From a virus, in the IMG/VR virus record IMGVR_UViG_3300017788_000016, positions 1 to 64,000 of that record: 64,000 nucleotides of DNA; one strand, written 5' to 3'. Shown piece after piece: positions 27,000-35,132 of the stretch. Made by a program: the position numbers and the translations under genes. Every line of letters begins with the position of its first letter. Position 1 is the first letter of the stretch. The notes below the pieces were generated by a model. That model made no database searches. It saw nothing but the letters and a program-made list of their open reading frames with translations, and had not been told where the DNA came from.

Positions 27000-27195
27000 A
27001 TGACCAACCAGGCCAGCACGCCCGATTTTTTTGATCGGTTTCTTCCCATGGTTCGCAATCTCCGAAACTACATGTCCGACACGGATGTGGCTCGGAGGCT
27101 TGTCGAGGAGCACAAACTTTGAGGTGCGCCTCAGTAATGGTCAAAGCTACGCTGCCTACTATGTGGACATTCGATACAAGACCACTCCTATTTGA
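27000..27195 (+). CDS. Small ORF with prfB-like CTT-TGA +1 frameshift site
   Basis: From ATG 27000 a 40-codon frame ends at CTT TGA (27117-27122). In the +1 frame coding continues at once as EVRLSNGQSYAAYYVDIRY and stops at TGA 27193-27195, giving a 64-residue product if the ribosome shifts. CTT TGA is the shift site used in prfB (release factor 2), where a Shine-Dalgarno-like element lies just upstream; here GAGGAG lies 6 bases upstream. The start lies where transcription from promoter copy 3 should begin, so the mRNA may be leaderless. A plain frameshift mutation is the alternative. Confidence 0.5.
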
Positions 27196-27221
27196 AGGCA
27201 AGCCAACAAAGGCAAACTAAC

Positions 27222-27893
27222 ATGGAAAACGAAAATTCCCCGGTGGAGGGTGGCCGGTACAAGTATCCTAGCACCCCTCACCTTCCCTGGTCGCCTGGAC
27301 TGAGCCAGGACGACACCAAGCTCTCCAATACAAAGAAGTTTGAGAACCAGATTGTGGTTGTGACCGAGAAGATGGACGGTGAGAACACCTCCATGTACAC
27401 GGATCATATCCATGCTCGTTCCCTTGACAGCGGCTATCACCCGAGCCGTACTTGGGTGAAGCAGCTTTGGGCACAGATCCGCCATGACATTCCTAAGGGA
27501 TGGCGGATCTGCGGAGAGAACCTCTATGCCCGTCACTCCATTGCCTATGAAAACCTGCCTTCCTTCTTTGAGGTTTTCTCGGTATGGAATGAAAAAAACG
27601 AGTGCCTTTCCTGGGAGAATACCCTGGAGTGGTGCCAGCTTTTGGGCCTTAATCACGTCCCGGTGCTCTACCACGGACCCTGGGATGAAAACGTCGTGCG
27701 GGCTTCCTATAACCCCGAGCAGGAATCCAATAATAAGGAAGGCTATGTGGTCCGGGTGGCCCAGGGCTTTCCCTATAAGGATTTTGCGAAAAACATGGCG
27801 AAGTACGTCCGAGCCAACCATGTGCAGACCTCGAATCACTGGATGTTTGAGCAGGTTGTTCCCAATGGTCTCAATCCCCTCAACCTCAAATGA
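27222..27893 (+). CDS. RNA ligase (Rnl2/DraRnl-like)
   Basis: A 223-residue ATP-dependent ligase that seals RNA nicks or breaks. The nucleotidyl-lysine motif I is VVVTEKMDGEN with Lys50. Later motifs are seen as WRICGENLYARHS, FFEVFSVWN (motif III-like) and KEGYVVRV (motif IV). ATG 27222 is used; a TTG at 27192 would add 10 residues. Length suggests a minimal ligase without a large extra domain. It lies in the cargo block, two genes from a HAD phosphatase, so RNA repair of host anticodon-nuclease damage is a fair guess. Confidence 0.85.
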   Translation: MENENSPVEGGRYKYPSTPHLPWSPGLSQDDTKLSNTKKFENQIVVVTEKMDGENTSMYTDHIHARSLDSGYHPSRTWVKQLWAQIRHDIPKGWRICGENLYARHSIAYENLPSFFEVFSVWNEKNECLSWENTLEWCQLLGLNHVPVLYHGPWDENVVRASYNPEQESNNKEGYVVRVAQGFPYKDFAKNMAKYVRANHVQTSNHWMFEQVVPNGLNPLNLK

Positions 27894-27908
27894 GGAGGAG
27901 TCCTCAAA

Positions 27909-28514
27909 GTGAAAATCTGGAGAGGAATCGATCTTAAACCCGGTCTGGAAGTGGTGATGGCGCTTCCAGATCCCAACTTTCTTGATCTGAGGTGCGAGAA
28001 GCTCTCGCATTTCAGAATGGTGGTTTCATATCCTTCAAGTTCGATTCTTTTCAAGAATCGAATCGCAAACAACGAATATGACAAGAGTGTCGTGTACTTC
28101 GGCTGTGATGTTTCGGTTTACCGTGGCGTTACAATGACCATGAATGCCGCTAGTTCAAGCGCCGTGCCTTCCCTGCGCTGCAATTTTGAGCCAACAGAGC
28201 TTCGACCAGGGATTTTCGGTATCTCTTTAGTTTACCTGGGAATCCAGGAAATTTGTATGATGGGCATGGAATCCTTCAAACTGATGAAGATGAACCATGA
28301 TAGGTACGGAGCAAAGTTTGATCACAAAGGATTCTATGAGCGATCTTGGGACTGCCGCAAGACAGAACGATTGGTGTTCTTGACAGGCCATACCGTTGGA
28401 GTCCCACAATTGATTTCTGTTGAAAGTGAAAGTGCAGAGGACTTGATGCGTTCATTGACCGTTCCAATGGAACGTTTGGATGAGTTCTGTCGGGCACGGG
28501 GTTGGCTGAAGTAG
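27909..28514 (+). CDS. Hypothetical protein
   Basis: A 201-residue protein from a GTG start with a strong GAGGAGG site upstream. It mixes strands and helices (VSYPSSSILFKN, SVVYFGCDVSVYRG, FGISLVYLGIQEICM). No family recognised. It follows the RNA ligase gene by 15 bp. Confidence 0.65.
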   Translation: MKIWRGIDLKPGLEVVMALPDPNFLDLRCEKLSHFRMVVSYPSSSILFKNRIANNEYDKSVVYFGCDVSVYRGVTMTMNAASSSAVPSLRCNFEPTELRPGIFGISLVYLGIQEICMMGMESFKLMKMNHDRYGAKFDHKGFYERSWDCRKTERLVFLTGHTVGVPQLISVESESAEDLMRSLTVPMERLDEFCRARGWLK

Positions 28515-28535
28515 TCCCGATTGGGAGTAGGTACT

Positions 28536-29228
28536 ATGAGCCCCTATAGAGAATCCGCAGAAAAGCCCACTCCTCAGGAGTTCCCTAAGAGCTCCAGGGG
28601 TAGGGCCTTTTTAGATCATCTAAGGCGGGTTGTCATTTCAACCATGGCCAAAGGGATGAAGGACTATACTGGAAATTGGAAGTGTGCTATCTGTGGCAAT
28701 CCTGTTCGGCAAGGTGCCAAGACTCGCGAAGAGTTTCATCGCCAGTACATTCCAACTGGTCGCTCGCCGTTCGAGTGGCGTTGGATTTGCCACAAGAAGG
28801 AGTGCGCACCCACGTTGAACGTAATAGCACCCCACTCATCTTTGCCTCTACTTAGAAAGACGATGAGTTCCTATCATAAGACAATCAGTGCTACCCTTGG
28901 TGGAGCACCAGTCGTTCTAGAAGTTCTCCGAAGCTCAAAGGACCATGAGACCGGGTTCATGCACAGGCCTAGGCCCTCTGCTTCCAATCATGGCCTTTTG
29001 TTCGTCTATGGAGCCCCGAGGATGCTTGGCTTCTGGATGAAGAACGTTTCCTTTGACATTGACCTCATCGCTCTTGACTCTGCCAGCCGGGTATTTCAGA
29101 TTGAAACCCTTAAGGCCGGAGACGAGAGGATCGTCAACATTCGATTCCCATGCGCCAAGGCAATTGAGTTGCCTGCTGGGTTTTGTGCCGCCAATGGGAT
29201 TGGCAAGGGTTCTCAGTTCACGGTTTAG
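28536..29228 (+). CDS. Zinc-ribbon plus DUF192 protein
   Basis: A 230-residue protein with two parts. Residues about 50-95 hold CAICG and later CHKKEC, a likely zinc ribbon. The C-terminal about 110 residues match DUF192: ETGFMHRP, GLLFVYG, RMLGFWMKNVSFDIDLIALD and the final FPCAKAIELPAGFCAANGI. DUF192 has no settled function. ATG 28536 is preferred for its GGGAG site. Its stop overlaps the convergent HAD gene by 4 bp. Confidence 0.8.
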   Translation: MSPYRESAEKPTPQEFPKSSRGRAFLDHLRRVVISTMAKGMKDYTGNWKCAICGNPVRQGAKTREEFHRQYIPTGRSPFEWRWICHKKECAPTLNVIAPHSSLPLLRKTMSSYHKTISATLGGAPVVLEVLRSSKDHETGFMHRPRPSASNHGLLFVYGAPRMLGFWMKNVSFDIDLIALDSASRVFQIETLKAGDERIVNIRFPCAKAIELPAGFCAANGIGKGSQFTV

Positions 29229-29863
29229 GTGCCCTGGTGGGGCTTCCGGTGCTTGATGAGCTTGGTGATGATCTTGGTCCCTGGAACCAGTGGTTCTAGG
29301 GCCTTTACTTCTTTGATGTTCTTCTCGGAGTCATCGAAAAACTCGATCACGTCATAGTGGAATTTCTTGATGACGTAAAGGATCCACTGCGCCTTGGCAT
29401 GTGGGTCACTGTCGCCCAGGGCCACGATAGGGATGCGTGGAATTTCGAGGAGATCGAAGAATTTCTCCACGGGCTTCTTGCTGGCCCTGGCAGTCAGAAT
29501 TACGGCCGCATTCACACCATGCTTGTTGATAACCCTTTTGAGGATCTTGGTCATCCACTGAATCTCAGAGGGCTTAACCAAGTCCTGGAAGTGGCTGTAG
29601 TCAAAAACGTCCCCGGGCTCTTTGTTGTAGACCGCATATTGGCCCGGCGTAAGCTCTATCTCTGAGCCATCGGCCTTGGTTATCTTGATTCTGCTTTGGG
29701 TTTGAACAAGCGTGTCATCAAAGTCAAACACCCTGAGCTTCCTCTTTGCCTTGGCAGCCTGGCTAAGGGTGGATGGAACCTCCTCCTCCTCCTCCCTCGT
29801 GTCCTTTCTGAGACTTTCATGGATAATGTTGGATATCAGGGTCCTGAGCAGATTCTTGTCCAT
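29225..29863 (-). CDS. HAD-superfamily phosphatase
   Basis: A 212-residue enzyme. The HAD motifs are VFDFDDTLV (nucleophile Asp47, acid Asp49), ILTAR (motif II) and IEFFDDSEKNI (motif IV). The N-terminal 20 residues are an amphipathic helix ending in IIHE, followed by a Glu run, which may be a virion-targeting tag rather than part of the fold. HAD enzymes of phages often remove phosphates from nucleic-acid ends; with an RNA ligase nearby, end repair is plausible. Confidence 0.8.
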   Translation of the reverse strand: MDKNLLRTLISNIIHESLRKDTREEEEEVPSTLSQAAKAKRKLRVFDFDDTLVQTQSRIKITKADGSEIELTPGQYAVYNKEPGDVFDYSHFQDLVKPSEIQWMTKILKRVINKHGVNAAVILTARASKKPVEKFFDLLEIPRIPIVALGDSDPHAKAQWILYVIKKFHYDVIEFFDDSEKNIKEVKALEPLVPGTKIITKLIKHRKPHQGT

Positions 29864-29904
29864 ATAGATGTAATGCTTGCGGCCATGGATAATTAGAAAG
29901 CAAG

Positions 29905-31173
29905 ATGGCTATATTTGCAACAACGATTCGTCCAACGCCCTTCGGGTTCTTCGATTCAGATACCGCTTTTCAAAGCGATGCTGACAAGGTTGTGACTTTC
30001 GTTCTTCGAAAGCTTGGCGAGGACGTTCTGAGCGTGGAGCTGACCAAGAAGATGATTTGGAGTTGTTTCGAGGAAGCTACTCTGATGTTCAATGCTACCA
30101 TGATTGAGTATCAGGCTAAATCAAATTTGGCAAGTCTTTTGGGAAATCCAACCGGGTCCATTGACCCTGCCACCGGCAAATACTCCCTCAACCTGGTCAA
30201 CACCTACATTCAGCCCAACTTTGAGTTCCTGGTCCGTCAGGCAGAGCCCTATGCCTCCGAGGTTGGCTACGGACAATCCATGGATTCCTATTCGGGCTCC
30301 ATCCAATTGGTTGAGGGGCGTCAGGACTATGACCTCTACACTGACCTCAAGGATTCTAACGGCCTAACGTTGTCATCCTACATGGGAACCGGTTCCTTTG
30401 GCATCCAGGGACGAATGAAGATTTTTGAGGTATACCACTATGCCCCAATTCAGTACGTCTTTAACAGCAACCTGGCATCCAACTTCACGGCAACCGGTTT
30501 GCCTGTGGAATCCTACGTTCCTGACACCAGATTCTACGTTCTTCCTCTCTTTGAGGACGTTCTAAGAGCCTCCCTGCTCTCCACAGCCCAGAAGATTAGG
30601 CGTTCCCAATATTCCTACCGTATCACCGGCAGGAACATCAGGATTCTTCCTACTCCATCCACCCTTATCCCCTTCTACAACGACAAGCTCTGGATTCGAG
30701 TAGGGTTTCCTCCGAGTGCTGCACCTGGCCTTGTTACGGGCTCTCAGGCTGCTGTGGGCGTAAGCGGTTCCTTCGGTACCCCAACTATTGGTACCGGGGT
30801 TCTCTTTGGCATTTCGAACCCGGCCAACATTCCTGCTGGTTTCATTCAGTACAGTACCCTTAACCCATGGGCTCGTAACTGGATTATTCAGTGCACCCTG
30901 GCCCTGTGCAAAGAGCTATTGGGTCTTGTCAGAAGCAAGATCAAAAATTTCCCAATCCCTGGTGCTGAGTTGACCCTTAATGGCGATGACCTCATCACTC
31001 AGGGCAGAGAAGACCGTAAGGAGCTAACCTATGGGGACGGTGGCCTGGTTAAGACCCTGGAAAGCCTCACCTATGACAAACTGGCTGAGCTAGAGGCCAA
31101 CAGGGCAGAGCAGAACATGAAGCTCCTTCAGCATCTTCCCTTCCCGCCTAAGTACAACATCTTTATTGGCTAA
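29905..31173 (+). CDS. Neck protein (T4 gp13-like)
   Basis: A 422-residue structural protein. It starts FGFFDSDTAFQSDADKVVTFV and includes a helix EATLMFNATMIEYQ, as in neck proteins of T4-type marine phages. Its place before the gp14-like, gp15-like and sheath genes follows the T4 order 13-14-15-18. It probably joins the connector to the tail. Assignment rests on order and general likeness, so it is moderate. Confidence 0.65.
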   Translation: MAIFATTIRPTPFGFFDSDTAFQSDADKVVTFVLRKLGEDVLSVELTKKMIWSCFEEATLMFNATMIEYQAKSNLASLLGNPTGSIDPATGKYSLNLVNTYIQPNFEFLVRQAEPYASEVGYGQSMDSYSGSIQLVEGRQDYDLYTDLKDSNGLTLSSYMGTGSFGIQGRMKIFEVYHYAPIQYVFNSNLASNFTATGLPVESYVPDTRFYVLPLFEDVLRASLLSTAQKIRRSQYSYRITGRNIRILPTPSTLIPFYNDKLWIRVGFPPSAAPGLVTGSQAAVGVSGSFGTPTIGTGVLFGISNPANIPAGFIQYSTLNPWARNWIIQCTLALCKELLGLVRSKIKNFPIPGAELTLNGDDLITQGREDRKELTYGDGGLVKTLESLTYDKLAELEANRAEQNMKLLQHLPFPPKYNIFIG

Positions 31174-31239
31174 TTTGTACAAAGGTCCCCTCTGCACTAT
31201 TCTTGTTAGGCAGCCATTGAGGCTGCAGACAGGAATAAG

Positions 31240-32148
31240 ATGGAATTCACATATGATGGGCATTCGCTGAAAAGCGGCATTTACAAAATTACAAACAAAC
31301 AAAATGGCAGAAGGTATTTTGGTTCTGCAAAGGAGTTTAAAAGACGCTGGAATCAACATGCCAATTCCCTGAGGAGGGGTAAACATCAAAACAAATTCCT
31401 GCAGGCAGACTTCAACAAGTGCGGAGAAGAAGCCTTCTTATTTGAGGTCTTGGAGGTTATGAACGGGACCAAGGAAGAACGTCTCCTAAGGGAAGAGGTG
31501 TATCTCAAGGAGCACTTCGACAATGGGAGTGAGTGTTATAACCTAATGTCCAAGGCAGTTTCTAGGGAAGGCCTTAAGGCCAAGAATCCTGAGGAAACTC
31601 GAAGGAAAATATCTGAGGCCTCCAAGAGGAACTGGAGCGATCCAGAATATAAGAGTAGGGTTTCCAGGTCCATTCAAAGGGCCCTGAGCGACCCTGAGGT
31701 TCAGGAAAAGAAACGAGAAAGCCACCTGCGTTCCTGGGATGGCAATGAGAACCGTCGAAAGAAAAGGTCTGAGCATTCCAAGAAAATGATGGCCGACCCC
31801 AAACACAAGGAGAAGGTGGTTTCAAGCCTTAGGGAGCATCAACCCCGCAGCCGGGAAACCTACAAAAAAAGAATAAGCGAGGACCAGGACCTGAAACAGA
31901 AGATGCAAGAAATTGGAAGAAAGAATATCGCCAAGAGAAATGCCACACAACCCGTTAAGACCTATGGTTCCCTTAAGGCCCCGGACGGAACCATTTATGC
32001 GAACGTGTCTCATGTTCCAACTTTTGCAAAAGAACATGGACTAACAAAGACGGCCCTGTACCAGTTGTTGCTTGGTAGAACCAAGTCTCACAAGGGCTGG
32101 AAACTGCTACGATTTCCCCTGGGGCAGAACTACGCCTTAACTACTTAG
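31240..32148 (+). CDS. GIY-YIG homing endonuclease
   Basis: A 302-residue endonuclease set between the two neck genes. The core reads SGIYKITNKQNGRRYFGSAKEFKRRW, with a Glu in LLREEVYLKEHF. Residues about 105-225 are NUMOD3-like repeats (EETRRKISEASKRNW, EHSKKMMADPKHKEKV), and the end has an HTH-like FAKEHGLTKTALYQLLLG and KSHKGW. It is clearly related to the endonuclease at 45463, sharing RRYxGSA and NKFLQADF. AGGA lies upstream of the start. Confidence 0.9.
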   Translation: MEFTYDGHSLKSGIYKITNKQNGRRYFGSAKEFKRRWNQHANSLRRGKHQNKFLQADFNKCGEEAFLFEVLEVMNGTKEERLLREEVYLKEHFDNGSECYNLMSKAVSREGLKAKNPEETRRKISEASKRNWSDPEYKSRVSRSIQRALSDPEVQEKKRESHLRSWDGNENRRKKRSEHSKKMMADPKHKEKVVSSLREHQPRSRETYKKRISEDQDLKQKMQEIGRKNIAKRNATQPVKTYGSLKAPDGTIYANVSHVPTFAKEHGLTKTALYQLLLGRTKSHKGWKLLRFPLGQNYALTT

Positions 32149-32152
32149 GGTA

Positions 32153-32893
32153 ATGGCCAGGCTATTCGTTACTCCCCGCGAAATTCAGTTCATCAACGAC
32201 ATTACAAAAGAATTCATGAAGGATATCAACGGGCAGTTCATCTACTACTACCCGGTGAGCATTATGAAGACCCAGGTGCACCCTGTGTATGATGAGGCCG
32301 TTCAGAAGGTCTTTCTGGCACCCATTAAGCTAGACGTGCTCGTGGGTCAGCCTGATTGGGAGACTAGGTTCAACGTCTGGGGAAATGAGCAGATTAACAA
32401 GCTTGAGCTTCATGCCCATGTTCGTGACCTCCTGGACAAGGGCTACACAGTCGAGGAAGGTGACTTCTTTCTCTATGGCGCGGGCGTCTTTGAGGTTCTC
32501 AAGGCTACCACCATCAACAACATTTTCGGACAGGTAGAGTATGACGTTGGCATTAAGCTTACTGCCAAGCTCGTAAGGAAAGGTCAGTTCGATGTTAACA
32601 TCTTCAAAAAGATGCTGGCCGACTCAGGCGTTAAGTTTGGGGACAACGCCGTTAGCAAGGTTTGGCAGCAACAGAGAGGTCTTCCTGACACCATGGACGG
32701 TACCAGCGGTGATCGTCGTGAGATGAGGGAGCGTCTAGGAGAGGACATGGAAGCCCCTGCCTTGGGTGAAGGACCCAGAATCGTCAACATCGACTCCGAG
32801 GCCGAGGAACCGCTCCATGAGCCAGAACATGCATCCTCTTTTGATAACGAGTCTCCCAATTACCCGGACATTCCTGACATTTATAACGATTGA
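32153..32893 (+). CDS. Neck protein (T4 gp14-like)
   Basis: A 246-residue protein with a beta-rich body (QFIYYYPVS, VHPVYDEAVQKVF, AHVRDLLDKGYTVEEGDFFLYG) like gp14 neck proteins (256 aa in T4). The C-terminal about 60 residues are acidic and probably disordered. It lies 4 bp behind the endonuclease gene and upstream of a kinase-like gene. Context supports a role in closing the head for tail attachment. Confidence 0.65.
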   Translation: MARLFVTPREIQFINDITKEFMKDINGQFIYYYPVSIMKTQVHPVYDEAVQKVFLAPIKLDVLVGQPDWETRFNVWGNEQINKLELHAHVRDLLDKGYTVEEGDFFLYGAGVFEVLKATTINNIFGQVEYDVGIKLTAKLVRKGQFDVNIFKKMLADSGVKFGDNAVSKVWQQQRGLPDTMDGTSGDRREMRERLGEDMEAPALGEGPRIVNIDSEAEEPLHEPEHASSFDNESPNYPDIPDIYND

Positions 32894-32945
32894 GTTTTTC
32901 TGGGCTTTGTTTGAGCCCATACGGCAAACAACCGGGTTGAAGAGC

Positions 32946-32953
32946 CATATTTA
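32946..32953 (+). promoter_or_regulatory. Candidate late-promoter box
   Basis: CATATTTA lies 32 bp upstream of the ATG at 32985, in the 91-bp gap after the gp14-like gene. Similar boxes precede other structural genes. Confidence 0.25.
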
Positions 32954-32984
32954 AAGCCGTACAGGCGGGGGCTGAAATGGCGAA

Positions 32985-33782
32985 ATGACAACTGCCAGCA
33001 AGAAGCGTAAGAAGTTCAGTATGCGTCACTTCCGCACCCTAGAGTCGGAAGCTGAGATACTGGAGTACGCCAAGAGCTGTCTACCTCTGCTTGGCCAAGG
33101 CTCAAGTAGAGTTGTCTATGCCTGCTCCAGGAGCAAGGTCCTCAAAATCGCCATTAACGACAAGGGTTTCGCTCAGAATGCCGCTGAATTGGACGTTTCC
33201 CATAACACGGAAACCTCAGGTGCGGTTTCTGCCATTCTGGACCACAAGACCGACCAGGATGGACACGTCGTCTGGTTGATTTCTCAGCTTGTTAGAACCG
33301 TTAACGAGACAGAGGAGTTCAAGACCCTGGCAGGGTTCTCCTGGGAAGTGTACAGCGACACCATCAGGGCCTTTGCCAAAAGCAACGCTCAGAATGACCT
33401 GGAGAACATAACCTCCAACATTTCGGACCAGTACTCCAAGCGACTGGTCCGCCTAAAGAACCAAGGCGACGAACGGAATGCTAAATACTACGAGACGCTC
33501 CTGGGTGACCTCGAGATTATGAAGCATTCCCGGTTCTTTCGAGGCATCATTTCCGCAATGAGCATCAACAGGCTTATGCCAGGGGACATTCTGGAAATTG
33601 ACCACTATGGCAAGACCTCGGATGGTGAAATCATTCTGTATGACTATGGTTTCACCGAGGAGATAGCCAAGAAGTTCTATCCCAAGAAAAAGGAGCAGAG
33701 CAACGTCTATCAGCTACCCCTAGAAGGTATAGCAGATGAGGCCGCTCCAAAAACATTCTCCTTGCGAAAAAAGGCATGTTGA
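32985..33782 (+). CDS. Kinase-like fold protein
   Basis: A 265-residue protein. LLGQGSSRVVYACSRSKVLKIA (35-56) looks like a kinase glycine loop, with Lys54 as the ATP lysine. Near the end, PGDILEIDHYGKTSDGEIILYDYGF (199-223) has a DYG that could replace the metal-binding DFG. A clear HRD motif is missing, so it may be a pseudokinase or another ATP-grasp of this fold. It stands between neck and sheath-stabiliser genes, which suggests a virion or assembly protein. Confidence 0.5.
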   Translation: MTTASKKRKKFSMRHFRTLESEAEILEYAKSCLPLLGQGSSRVVYACSRSKVLKIAINDKGFAQNAAELDVSHNTETSGAVSAILDHKTDQDGHVVWLISQLVRTVNETEEFKTLAGFSWEVYSDTIRAFAKSNAQNDLENITSNISDQYSKRLVRLKNQGDERNAKYYETLLGDLEIMKHSRFFRGIISAMSINRLMPGDILEIDHYGKTSDGEIILYDYGFTEEIAKKFYPKKKEQSNVYQLPLEGIADEAAPKTFSLRKKAC

Positions 33783-33787
33783 ACCTG

Positions 33788-33798
33788 AGGCCTAATTA
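33788..33798 (+). repeat. AGGCCTAATTA motif, copy 1
   Basis: AGGCCTAATTA lies just before the gp15-like gene. An identical copy is at 35073-35083 before sheath 1, and GGGCCTAACTA is at 48790-48800 before the tape measure gene. It may be part of a promoter or an operator. Low confidence. Confidence 0.3.
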
Positions 33799-33806
33799 CT
33801 AGAGCC

Positions 33807-35048
33807 GTGGCAACAGACGACAACAGCAATAAGACTAGGCAAAACATCCAACAGGATCCGCTTAACCCTAAGCCGCATCTCAATTCTGGCTATGAGGGAG
33901 CCCCGAGTCTGGACTTCACGATTCCTCCGTGTGGAATTCGTGACATAGATGAGGCCATGGTAAGACTTTTTCGGGACGACATTGGATTCCGGGTTAACAA
34001 CATCGTCACCCAGATTGGCCCAAAGAACATCAGCAAACCTCAGGTCATCTTTGCCACCGGTGAGAGATTTGCCCTGATTAAGAAGCTCAGTCCTCCCAGG
34101 GACAAAGGAAAGACCCTTATCCTTCCTGCCATCTCCATTAGGAGAATGTCCATCTCTCAAACTTCCGATGACGTTGCAGGTCGAGGAATGAACCAATTCA
34201 CGGGCAACCTTGTAATCAAGAGGCTTCTCTCCCCAGAGGACCGTGATTACCAGAATTTGGTTAACAAGCAAGGCCTACAGAACATGCAGGGAATCCTTAA
34301 TGGGCTTCCAACGACCACCAGAGAAACGGGCTCAGACAAGTCCGAGGTGGAAGTGGTCCAGGGCGGGCTTCTGGAGCCAACTCTAGACAATAACAACATT
34401 TACGAGATCATCTCCATTCCACAACCTCAGTTCTTCACTGCGAAGTATGAAGTTGTTTTCTGGACAGGCTGGACTCAACACATGGTCTACATGATGGAGA
34501 CCTTCATGAGCTCCTTTCTGCCTCAGGGTAGAATGCACAAGCTCAAGACTGACAAGGGCTACTGGTTCATCGCCAGAACAGAGGACACCTTTGAGAATGG
34601 CGAAAACGTGGATGACTTCACTGAGGATGAACGTGTGCTCCGTTACACCCTCAACATTTCGGTAAGAGGCTATCTCCTGGCTCCTCAACACCCCACCAAC
34701 ATGGTGCCTGTGAGAAGGTGGCTTAGCTCCCCTAACATCGTTTTTGACATGCACTCGGCTCCCTCGGAGGTTCAGCCTGAGGACCACCTGGCCAAGCCTC
34801 CAATAGGTCATTCTGGTGAATCTCGATTCGTTCTAACGGACCTTGAAAAAGACCCCAAAAAGACCCAAACGAAGACGAGTCTCCAGAAGTTCCTCGTCAA
34901 GAAAACAGTATTTAACCCCATCACTGGAAAAAGGAAGGTAAAATACGTATCTATCCTAGGTGGCGAACAAGCTAAAGGAGAGACGGTCTATAGAGCCTCA
35001 GACATTGAGACTCTTGAACAGTTCATCCTGTCGCCAAATAAAAAGTAG
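33807..35048 (+). CDS. Tail sheath stabiliser/terminator (T4 gp15-like)
   Basis: A 413-residue protein, starting from GTG 33807. Features in order resemble gp15: a binding region ending in ILPAISIRRMSI, the strand YEVVFWTGWTQHMVYMMETFMS followed by SSFLPQG, and a late DERVLRYTLNISVRGYLLAP strand pair. gp15 caps the tail tube and sheath and meets the neck. It is longer than T4 gp15 (272 aa), with an added C-terminal basic part. It lies right before the sheath genes. Confidence 0.65.
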   Translation: MATDDNSNKTRQNIQQDPLNPKPHLNSGYEGAPSLDFTIPPCGIRDIDEAMVRLFRDDIGFRVNNIVTQIGPKNISKPQVIFATGERFALIKKLSPPRDKGKTLILPAISIRRMSISQTSDDVAGRGMNQFTGNLVIKRLLSPEDRDYQNLVNKQGLQNMQGILNGLPTTTRETGSDKSEVEVVQGGLLEPTLDNNNIYEIISIPQPQFFTAKYEVVFWTGWTQHMVYMMETFMSSFLPQGRMHKLKTDKGYWFIARTEDTFENGENVDDFTEDERVLRYTLNISVRGYLLAPQHPTNMVPVRRWLSSPNIVFDMHSAPSEVQPEDHLAKPPIGHSGESRFVLTDLEKDPKKTQTKTSLQKFLVKKTVFNPITGKRKVKYVSILGGEQAKGETVYRASDIETLEQFILSPNKK

Positions 35049-35132
35049 CCCAAACGGAGAAGCGGGTCAACAAGGCCTAATTAGAATATGAAAAGAAGGG
35101 CGTTGCCAATTCTGCAATAAGAGGAAAGACAA

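Noticed and set aside
27159-28010. Leftward open frame of 283 codons
   Set aside because: It is antisense to the RNA ligase, which has clear catalytic motifs, so this is a shadow.
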